Below, piece by piece: positions 56,953-64,000 of a stretch of 64,000 bases of DNA. How positions within the stretch are numbered: the stretch's first letter is position 1; every line of letters begins with the position of its first letter. The position numbers and the translations under genes were made by a program. The notes beneath the pieces were generated by a model. The model was given only the letters and a program-made list of their open reading frames with translations. It searched no databases and had not been told where the DNA came from. The stretch is from Symbiodinium natans (taxonomy: Eukaryota; Sar; Dinophyceae; Suessiales; Symbiodiniaceae), in the NCBI GenBank assembly GCA_905221605.1, contig CAJNDS010002257.1, positions 467,422 to 531,421 of the forward strand, in the 5' to 3' direction.

Positions 56953-58140
56953 TTGCAGATGCAATCCTCCAATGCGCACAAGCACACCCCACATGCACGA
57001 AAGTCGGTGTCAGATGGTTCAAGCTTGACCGAATGCTTCAGGGTCAACGCGATGGGAGTGTCACATGGTTTGCCGACTTCACAGGAGATTAAGCGTGCTG
57101 TCGGAGCTGAGTTGCTCCCCGAGCAACCAGCATTGTTCAGACTGCCGGAATCCCAAGGAGGCGGCATGGTGCACGTTGATGACATGATGTGTGCAGGATG
57201 CAACGACAAACTTGAACGGTTGGAAAGCCACCTCAAAAGCAAGTTTAAAGTGTCATCCGAGTGGATCCGAGACGTCGGAGACAGCAGCTTCCTTAAGAGG
57301 ACTCACCGTCTGGTGAGGGAGGACCTCCTGGTCATTGAGCCGAACGTGAAGTACGTGGAAAAGTTGATGCAAGTGACCGGTGTTGCTGCTGGAAAGGCAA
57401 AAGTACAAAGGAACTCCTTTTCCTACAGGTCCAATGCCGACTGACCGTGTGCCTGATCCTGACTGACCGTGTGCCTGATCCTGAGCTTGATGCTGCCACC
57501 GGATCCAAGTATCGCACCGCAGTAGGCATCTTGATGTATGTGGGTTCAGATCTTCCAGCATGCCAGTTTGGCGTGCGTTTCTTGTCAACTTATGCTCACT
57601 GCCCGACAGAGGGAGCTTGGAAGCTGTTGAGACATTTGACCGCGTCATCAACTGCCACAAAAGCCACAAGCCAATCATCGGAAAGGGCATCGTCCGAGAT
57701 TGCTCAGGGCAATCACCTGCCCCAGCTTCGATCCTAGAATGCTTCTCAGATGCCGACTGGTCTGGCAATCGTCGTGCAGCCACTCGAGGACTCAAAAGAA
57801 TATCAGTCTTTCCTCGGCGGAGTCCGAATATCACTCGATGATATCCGCCATTGCAGACAGCATTCTCTTGAAAGCGTGCATAACTTTTGTTGCAGCATCC
57901 ACCTCTTGAGATCAATGCGTTCTGTGACAACAGTGCTGCCAGAACACTGGCGTGCAGGCAGGGTGTGGGACGCATGAGACATGTGAGTGGAAAAACTGTT
58001 GTGGTTACAACAGAAAACAAAGGACGGAGAGGTAATGGTTCGGCCAGTGCCTACGGCCGACAACGTTTCGGACCTTGGAACGAAGTCATTGAAGGCCGAC
58101 CGTATCCTGTGTCTGCTGTCGAAACTCAATATGTGCGATT
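56953..58140 (+). pseudogene. Ty1/copia remnant: RT end and RNase H, many frameshifts
   Basis: The RT palm motif appears as MVHVDDMMCAGCNDKLERLE (57165 onward), typical of copia RT motif C. After a 22-bp tandem duplication (57441-57484) the frame shifts to DRVPDPELDAATGSKYRTAV. RNase H residues are in successive frames: ECFSDADWSGNR (Asp), SLSSAESEYHSM (Glu) and NAFCDNSAARTLACRQGVGR (Asp). The N-terminal gag, integrase and most of RT are absent here. Not functional. Confidence 0.75.
57441..57484 (+). repeat. 22-bp tandem duplication breaking the copia frame
   Basis: The unit ctgaccgtgtgcctgatcct plus two bases occurs twice in a row. Twenty-two is not a multiple of three, so the duplication itself explains the frame break between the RT and RNase H parts. 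Confidence 0.8.
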
Positions 58141-58997
58141 CTGAGTGTGGATACCAGCTCGTTGGGGCAGAACACATGCTGGATGCTCAAAGCAGACGGC
58201 AGCTGTGCAGAGTGATCAAGCAAGGGAGTGTCAACGCCCAAAGAATACTACAGATCCTTGCGTTGGCGTTGCAGGTAGACGCCATAGCAGGAGAACCAGA
58301 TGAGCCCGATGATGACCAAGACGCCTTGAGCCATGTGAGCACGAGTCTCTTGAGCTGGATAGGAGAATGGCTAACGGTTGTGTTCCTTGTCTGTGCCGAC
58401 CTCATTGAGAACCACCCCACGTGTGCAATGTTGTTCGGACAGTTTGTGATGCTAGTTTTCTTGATCTGTGCAATGTGCTTTTGCCAGAGTCGCAGAAGGT
58501 GTGAGCCCAGAGCGTGCGAGAATACACAGGTGCCAAAGGTTGAAGTTAACGTAGTGGTTGATAAGTCTTCGCTTATAAGTGATAGGGACAAACCTGAACC
58601 CGCCGAAATCCCTAACCTTGACCTGCCACAGCGAGAGAACGAAGAAGACGATGATCAGCCAGATCCGACAGCTGCATCGTCGTCCGCGCCGCCAAATGCA
58701 GCACAGCCGAGTGCAAGCACGTCTTGGAATGAGGTTGAGGCAAATCTGAATGCTTGGTTGCGTGAGAATGCCCTGCCGATCCTTGAACAGTGCAACGCAC
58801 CGCCCCGAACACCGGACCATCCATCGGTCCGAGATCCGGAAGGAAATCATGTTGTGTTCGTGACTGCGAGTCGTGGATATGCATTCCACCGGGCACGTGA
58901 ATGCCCAAAGCTCAGATGTGCAAAGCGAATACTGAGGTACACCAAGCGTGAGGCCATCAGGCGAGGTTTCAAGCCATGCAAAGAGTGTGGAGCATGA
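57987..58997 (+). CDS. Copia C-terminal extension: RNase H end, membrane segment and Ada-like zinc motif
   Basis: An open 336-aa frame without an early ATG context of its own. It continues the RNase H domain (VRPVPTADNVSDLGTKSLKA), then QLVGAEHMLDAQSRRQLCRV. A hydrophobic segment follows (MLFGQFVMLVFLICAMCFCQ, about residue 150), an acidic Pro-rich spacer, and an end reading GYAFHRARECPKLRCAKRIL, then EAIRRGFKPCKECGA. The last resembles the H-x4-C ... C-x2-C metal-binding pattern of the Ada N-terminal domain found at the ends of various proteins. A membrane segment after RNase H recalls envelope-like extensions of some copia elements, but no fusogen features are visible. Confidence 0.6.
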   Translation: MEKLLWLQQKTKDGEVMVRPVPTADNVSDLGTKSLKADRILCLLSKLNMCDSECGYQLVGAEHMLDAQSRRQLCRVIKQGSVNAQRILQILALALQVDAIAGEPDEPDDDQDALSHVSTSLLSWIGEWLTVVFLVCADLIENHPTCAMLFGQFVMLVFLICAMCFCQSRRRCEPRACENTQVPKVEVNVVVDKSSLISDRDKPEPAEIPNLDLPQRENEEDDDQPDPTAASSSAPPNAAQPSASTSWNEVEANLNAWLRENALPILEQCNAPPRTPDHPSVRDPEGNHVVFVTASRGYAFHRARECPKLRCAKRILRYTKREAIRRGFKPCKECGA

Positions 58998-59404
58998 TAC
59001 AGTGTAACTTCTTTCCACTTGGAAATGCTCATGATGCTGCGCAGTGGTCGCATGTATATAGCTTCATGTACATAGCTTGTGATGCTCATAAAACTTCACT
59101 TGCCAGTCCTTGTGGAACCTGGAATTTAGCAACGCCGACACATTACACCAATTTGGTGTCAATCCTTGTTGACTGCCGATATCGTCGACGGGTGTGGAGC
59201 ACCCTGAACCCGAAGAGGGCAATGGCGCCCTGATGATAACTAGGCCATCGCAATCTTCACGGTGCAATGCCACGTGTCTCCATCTTGCTTGCCATTCTGA
59301 CTATTGGCAGCTTGATGAGGGGTCTCCGCTTGGACCAGTCAAGCATGCAGCACAGTAGGTGCTAGGTACAACGTAGCCTAAACCGAGCCAATGGGGACTT
59401 CGCG
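58998..59404. other. Sequence after the copia stop; no gene
   Basis: Possible 3-prime untranslated and LTR region of the copia remnant, with atgtatatag and gtacatag near 59053-59078. No clear LTR pair was found in the window because the element is incomplete. Confidence 0.35.
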
Positions 59405-59424
59405 CCCCCCCCCCCCCCCCCCCC
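59405..59424. repeat. Run of 20 cytosines
   Basis: Homopolymer directly preceding the duplicated module. Similar C or G runs lie at about 60756-60768 and 60806-60814. Length may be unreliable in the assembly. Confidence 0.8.
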
Positions 59425-59439
59425 GAAACACCTTTTAAG

Positions 59440-60214
59440 CACCCCACCCCCCTGCCGCCCCCCGAACTTCCCCCTCCCCTAAACCGCTAAAGATTCCCAT
59501 CAAAAGGGCTCCTGGACTTCTGGCCTGGGAAATCTCAGCTTCCTCAGCTTGTGGTGGCCTGGGAAATCTTAAGTTTCCAATTCCCGGAAATGCAGTACCT
59601 GGGGGCCCAATTCCTTAGTACTAGAATAGGTAGCCTTTAACCTTTTTGGCGTAAGGTAACCCCTTAGAATCCCAAAGGTTAAAGGTTCCCCTTCATACTG
59701 GGACAACTAAGATTCCGTTCCTCCGGGTTCTTGGGTTCCCAACATCCCAACCTCCCAGGAGCAACTTCTGCTCGGAGGTTGTAAGCATGGCAGCAGAAGC
59801 ATGACAATGCACTTAGGAAGTTGTGGGCAGGGCTTGAAGTACGATATCCACTCTCAACCCGAAGCCTTACTTATTTAAACAGCTCTCCATGGATCGAACG
59901 CACTTCGCTTCGGCTCAAACCCTTGGTAGGCCAAAGGGCAGTAGTTTGATAAGAAATCCCTGGAATTGCGAACTCGAGGATCCTAGAAAGACGAACGGCG
60001 TGTTCAGGAGGCCCACGAAGCCTCTCCCAACTTGGGAGCGCCAAACCCCCAAAGCCCTTCAGATCACGCCCCCCAAATTCCCTCCAGAAGCCCCTCTGCT
60101 GGAAGAGAATCCCAACGTCGCAATGCGTGGCGGGAACTACAGGGATCTGGGCATCCTCTGGACTACCCTGCTGCCAGGTGGATGAGCCTGAAGCCCAAAA
60201 TAGCATCCTTACTG
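59440..60214. repeat. Roughly 700-bp module, copy 1
   Basis: Begins in C-rich sequence with cttccccctcccc and ends at ccttactgtgacaat. It is repeated in the same orientation at 60868-61562, apart from about 158 bases (59899-60056) absent from copy 2 and small indels. Contains ctcggaggttgtaagcatgg and a segment ending near agcctgaagcccaaaatagc. No coding potential. It may be a non-autonomous element or LTR-derived. Confidence 0.7.
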
Positions 60215-60439
60215 TGACAATGGGCTGCTGTGACATGTTTTGCATGGCTTGGCTACAATGTTTATGATTGGTGTGTTCGGATTACTGCATGGGGTTGACT
60301 CCTGTGGCCTTAGTTGCGTCGAGTGTTCTACCAAAGTGCAGTTGAGAAAGCCCCCGGGCGCGCTCATTGATATCTTTGCGGCCCCCGAATCAACATAATA
60401 GTCTCCTTCTGATCGCAAAGTCACGATCAAGGCACAGGG

Positions 60440-60467
60440 TTTAGGGTTTAGGGTTAGGGGTTTAGGG
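60440..60467 (+). repeat. Interstitial telomeric repeat (TTTAGGG)
   Basis: Four heptamers in a row: TTTAGGG, TTTAGGG, TTAGGGG, TTTAGGG. This is the plant-type telomere unit also reported for dinoflagellates. It sits between the two copies of the 700-bp module, where an old chromosome end, a repaired break or a retroelement targeting telomeres could have left it. Confidence 0.75.
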
Positions 60468-60867
60468 AGCAGGTGTACACAATAGCCATGCTCTTCCAAA
60501 GCTTAGTTACGGCATGTTCCAATGCGAGCCGTCACTGGCCGTTAGCTGGTTGTCTTACCATTAGGGAATCCGGGAATAGGCAATCCCCTGCCCCTAATAT
60601 AGCACCCCCCCCTCCCCCCAAATATTAAATACCCCCCATAATAGTTACATTAGTCTATGGGTGGGTATTGAGTAGCTATATCCCTGAGCTGACACCACAG
60701 CCCAAGGGACCTTAATCCTAAACCGGATCCCCAGCCCAGCAGGAAGGAAGAAAGCCCCCCCCCCCCCCGCCATGATGGGGCTTCGGGTTGAGGATCTACC
60801 AGGGGGGGGGTTGAGGGTTTGAGGGATTGGGATGAAGTTTGATTTGGGGGAAGTGAAGGGCTAAGCA

Positions 60868-61562
60868 CCCCACCCCCCTCCCCCCCCCCAACTTCCCCCT
60901 CCCCGAAACCGCTAAAGATTCCCATCAAAAGGGCTCCTGGACTTCTGCTCCCTGGCCTCTGTCTGGGCGGCCTCCCCTGAGATCGCGAAGCTTAGCTTCC
61001 TCAGCTTGTGGTGGCTTGGGAAATCTCAGCTTCCTCAGCTTGTGGTGCCTTGGAAAATCTTAAGTTTCCAATTCCCGGAAATGCAGTACCTGAAGGCCCA
61101 ATTCCTTAGTACTAGAATAGGTAGCCTTTTAACCTTCTTGGCGTAAGGGTATCCCCTTAGAATCCCAAAGGTTAACCTTTAGTTCCCCTAGGTACTGGGA
61201 CAACTAAGATTCCGTTCCTCCGGGTTCTTGGGTTCCCCAACACCCAACATCCCAGGAGCAACTTCTGCTCGGAGGTTGTAAGCATGGCAGCAGAAGCATG
61301 ACAATGCACTTAGGAAGTTGTGGGCAGGGCTTGAAGTACGATATCCACTCTCAACCCGAAGCCTTACTTATTTAAATAGCTCTCCATGGATCGAAGGCCT
61401 TCAGATCACGCCCCCCAAATTCCCTCCAGAAGCCCCTCTGCTAGAAGAGAATCCCAACGTCGCAATGCCTGGCGGGAACTACAGGGATCTGGGCATCCTC
61501 TGGACTACCCTGCTGCCAGGTGGATGAGCCTGAAGCCCAAAATAGCATCCTTACTGTGACAA
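60868..61562. repeat. Roughly 700-bp module, copy 2
   Basis: Direct repeat of 59440-60214. Its right edge (ccttactgtgacaat) is fused to the minus-strand copia sequence (cacctcttgcccgctgtg) at 61563, which marks either an insertion point or a rearrangement breakpoint. Confidence 0.7.
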
Positions 61563-61926
61563 TCACCTCTTGCCCGCTGTGAACGTCCGCTTCCCATCGT
61601 TCGTACTCATCCTCTTGAAGCCTCACAAACCTGGTGATCAGTTCCATTCTTCGATTCACCGGCTGAAGTGGTAAGGCATGAGGATTCGGTCCCGTGAACT
61701 TGTTCAAGCGAACCGAACTGCTGGGATCTCTCGGTTCCTGATCTCTCGATCTAGACCTCTGTCTTGGATTCACCGTGAAGGTGGTATTGTTGGACATGAT
61801 TGCTCCCGCTCTCGCTGGACCTGCAGGAACTGTAGAAGCTGCCCCCCGTATTGGCAGTTCTTGCAACGCTCGAGTCATCTCACTCTCGTGGATGTACTCC
61901 TCCCGTGTGGCCGCAACCCAGCTCAC
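61563..61926 (-). pseudogene. Copia linker before the RT domain, cut at 61563
   Basis: Reads TREEYIHESEMTRALQELPI, then NNTTFTVNPRQRSRS, then RMELITRFVRLQEDEYERWE. It continues the frame with the oxygenase-like domain and should lead into RT, but stops at the edge of the duplicated module. Confidence 0.5.
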
Positions 61927-63053
61927 ATAGGGTACTTGGTGTCTCTCCTAGACTCCACGTAGTACCCAAAAATCGCCGAAGTACCACCGGGGCCATTCCA
62001 CACCATGGTGACCGTCGCCATGTAGATCAACCGATACCTGGGTGATCCGATCACGTGCTCGGTGACTCTCCTTTCCAACACCGGCTCAGCATCCTCCTGC
62101 AAGATGAGCTCCAAGCGATCCTTTTGCTTCCAGAACTGATAGGCCAGATCCTCCTTCCTAGCAGCCTGGAACACTTGCCTTTCAGTGGGCAATGAGTCCA
62201 TTCGCCAATTCACCGTGAACGGCTCAACCTCATGCCCTTCCAAGTACGCTGCCAGGACGTTGACGTCAGTCGTCATTCGCATTGGTCTCAACCGAACCTG
62301 CTGCTGCCCGTCACCACCAGACCCAGTAGCATGTTGAGGTACTTGGAAGCAACGTTGATCTCCCGAATCGCCCGTTGTCTCCTCATCCATGACTTCCTCC
62401 GCTGTGACGAAGCCCAAATCATTCAGCACCTCTTGCTCCTCACTCTTCACCCGGTGGAAGTCCCTGATGGAGTACGCCGCCACCACCAGCCGATTGCCTT
62501 CCCAATCCTGGGTAGCATGCCACTTCCTCGGAAGAAACACAATTGGTTGTCTCCCACCACCATCGTCCACAAACTCCTTGATGTGGCCCAACTTCTCCTT
62601 CAGCTCCACTGGGGTTTCACCTTCGGGCACTCCTTCAACCCACAAACCTCCTTTTGTGAACTGAGAAATTGGCACAAGGTACGATGGCTGATGCTTGGAA
62701 TTGTGTGAATCACGATGCATCACCGTCTTCGAGTTCTTGAAGATCACCAAGGAATTCCACCTGCTGTCCAAGTGAGCAGTGTGGTTCCCGATGAAGCGAT
62801 TGATCACCCTGGTGACATACGGGAACTTCCGGGTGTTGGCTCGAAGACCCACCAATGCCTCCCCGGATGAACGCCCCCGATGACCAGGCCTTCTCTTCCT
62901 CCATGTCCTCACCTGGTCTCTCTTCGCACTTTCGAGGTGGAGGATCTCCTGGAAGTAGCTCGAACAGCTCCTCAACGATCTCCGACGTGATCTCCCACTC
63001 CTCGTACAAGACCTCGCGAGCAAACGCTTCAGCCTCTGAAACAGCATCACCAT
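61923..63053 (-). CDS. Copia polyprotein segment with a 2-oxoglutarate/Fe(II) oxygenase-like domain
   Basis: After the integrase tail the frame reads YVTRVINRFIGNHTAHLDSR, WNSLVIFKNSKTVMHRDSHN (H-x-D at 62709-62717), GGLWVEGVPEG, then VFLPRKWHATQDWEGNRLVV (distal His with Arg nine residues later, near 62490-62523) and AAYSIRDFH. The H-x-D ... H ... R order fits the double-stranded beta-helix oxygenase fold that includes TET/JBP and AlkB proteins. Spacing between HRD and the distal His is about 65 residues. Dinoflagellate DNA contains hydroxymethyluracil, so an oxygenase in a retroelement is suggestive, but the substrate could be protein, RNA or nothing. Not an independent gene; it is part of a polyprotein. 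Confidence 0.55.
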   Translation of the reverse strand: MVMLFQRLKRLLARSCTRSGRSRRRSLRSCSSYFQEILHLESAKRDQVRTWRKRRPGHRGRSSGEALVGLRANTRKFPYVTRVINRFIGNHTAHLDSRWNSLVIFKNSKTVMHRDSHNSKHQPSYLVPISQFTKGGLWVEGVPEGETPVELKEKLGHIKEFVDDGGGRQPIVFLPRKWHATQDWEGNRLVVAAYSIRDFHRVKSEEQEVLNDLGFVTAEEVMDEETTGDSGDQRCFQVPQHATGSGGDGQQQVRLRPMRMTTDVNVLAAYLEGHEVEPFTVNWRMDSLPTERQVFQAARKEDLAYQFWKQKDRLELILQEDAEPVLERRVTEHVIGSPRYRLIYMATVTMVWNGPGGTSAIFGYYVESRRDTKYPM

Positions 63054-63420
63054 CGTGCTGCTCCACTTCTACCAACTCGCCAGACACTGCACGGGCCATA
63101 CGCGGTGGACCCTTTCCAGTCAGGCGACGTCGCGCAGGACCGTCCCCTCCTCGGCACGGCTCATCCCCTTCATTGGGCGCCAAGGACTCGGAGACACCAT
63201 CTCCAGGTTCGACTTCAGGAGGTCCCGGATCCACAACGGCTGCCTTGGGCTTCACGTTCTTGGTATGCAAAAACGAGTCCCCGGCATACACCAGGCGGCC
63301 ACCGCCCACCGAGTTGCTCAAGCCCAGGTACACTCCCTCGACCCATCGAGGCTCAAACTGGGACAACGCTTTGGCCCTTTGTTGTGCGGCCACCGCTTCA
63401 GCTGCACATGCATCACCAAC
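62710..63420 (-). pseudogene. Copia integrase C-terminal region
   Basis: Reads VGDACAAEAVAAQQRAKALS, then FEPRWVEGVYLGLSNSVGGG and FLHTKNVKPKA, the usual copia region after the integrase core (K-F-x-R-x-x-x-G-x-Y-L-G). It then becomes an acidic spacer (DPGPPEVEPGDGVSESL) and shifts frame near 62960 into the oxygenase-like segment. Confidence 0.7.
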
Positions 63421-63857
63421 GAGCTGGAGGAGACTGCGGATGACCCTGAGGTGGAGGTGCCTGAGAGTGAAGCAGATCCGTTTGCCGAAGACGAAGGAGG
63501 TGGTGTTGGTTTGGTCGAAGAGGAGGGATGTGAACGCGCCGAAGGCAGCCAATCTCTTGTTTGCTCTTAAGTAATCGACAGGACAAATACTTGGTGCACA
63601 CTTCTTGTGGGTACAGATTCGAACGTGAACTCGTGCAAAATTCAATCCCTGTCCTTCGTTTCCACTCGGACAAGGCAACACAGTTCACCAACAAGGGCTT
63701 GGTGCAATGGCTGCATGGTCAAGCGATTCGAGTGACTACAAGTGTGCCCGGAATACCTCAGGGAAACGGTGGCGCTGAGGCAGCCATCAAGACGATCAAG
63801 CAGCGAGCTAGGACAGCCTTGGCATCGGCGAGGTTGGACCTGAAGTTCTGGCCATAG
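63421..63857 (+). pseudogene. Copia integrase core segment, inverted relative to its surroundings
   Basis: The plus strand reads ELEETADDPEVEVPESEADP, IPVLRFHSDKATQFTNKGLV (second catalytic Asp), VPGIPQGNGGAEAAIKTIKQ (catalytic Glu) and ARLDLKFWP. Flanking sequence on both sides (before 63420 and after 63858) is integrase on the minus strand, with the first catalytic Asp (VLNIDIAGPFRTLG) at about 63960-63985 and the C-terminal region at 63420. The middle piece, about 437 bp, has therefore flipped. Confidence 0.75.
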
Positions 63858-63988
63858 GACTCCGGCAAAGTGTACTTCGCGACCAGCATGTAGCGAAGAT
63901 TGCGGTTTCGCTCCTGATGCTCCCTTCCATGTGGGTTTACCCCCAAGGTGCGGAAGGGGCCAGCGATATCGATGTTCAGGACAAACAA
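63858..63988 (-). pseudogene. Copia integrase N-terminal core, running off the window
   Basis: FVLNIDIAGPFRTLGVNPHG followed by RYMLVAKYTLPESY contains the first Asp of the integrase triad. The element continues beyond the right edge of the window. Joined at 63858 to the inverted segment. Confidence 0.7.
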
Positions 63989-64000
63989 ACTCGGGTGGGA

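Noticed and set aside
1-64000. tRNA, rRNA or spliceosomal RNA genes
   Set aside because: No cloverleaf with proper A and B boxes or conserved rRNA segment was recognised by eye; a covariance-model scan would be needed to exclude them.

Overview
The window reads as nuclear DNA of a dinoflagellate, most likely from the Symbiodinium group. This is inferred from its content, not from a marker gene. The clues are a Ty1/copia polyprotein with an oxygenase-like insert and an Ada-like tail, a LINE that carries a cytosine-C5 DNA methyltransferase, a short TTTAGGG telomeric tract, possible spliced-leader relics, and a long run of genes on one strand. No ordinary host housekeeping gene was recognised. 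Nearly everything is mobile, viral-like or repetitive, and most reading frames are broken.

Layout. 1-3.2 kb holds a 42-bp minisatellite that flips orientation, a fold-back element with 214-bp inverted repeats around a CCCCAGCC core, and GC-rich repeats. 3.2-5.2 kb is a dense array of short perfect hairpins whose two arms vary together. 5.2-16.7 kb (minus strand) is a decaying virus-like cassette similar to polinton-like viruses: double-jelly-roll-type major capsid protein, candidate minor capsid protein, S74 fibre, rve integrase and small proteins. Some of its genes abut as TAAATG. Hairpins of the same style fill its non-coding gaps. 17-19 kb holds hydrolase fragments, a SINE-like element and a small cytosine methyltransferase cut short by that element.

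18.9-50.8 kb carries about fifteen consecutive minus-strand genes. In transcription order they are a 2099-aa protein with a DNA methyltransferase domain, an APE-type endonuclease, a reverse transcriptase with RNase H and a polymerase-palm-like C-terminus, two pairs of paralogous unknown proteins (order X-Y-Y-X), an alpha/beta hydrolase relative, a possible glycosyltransferase-like protein, a second hydrolase running into an SF1 helicase, further unknown proteins and the small methyltransferase. The first three form one LINE. Whether the rest belongs to the same giant element is a hypothesis.

50.9-57 kb has the LINE 5-prime repeats, a 98%-identical copy of part of gene Y1, helicase fragments joined head to head, a broken coiled-coil membrane protein, SINE-like 3-prime ends and hairpin repeats. 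57-64 kb holds two oppositely oriented copia remnants: RT, RNase H and C-terminal extension on the plus strand, and integrase and oxygenase-like domain on the minus strand. Between them lie two copies of a roughly 700-bp repeat and a telomeric tract. Within the minus-strand copia, about 440 bp of the integrase is inverted.
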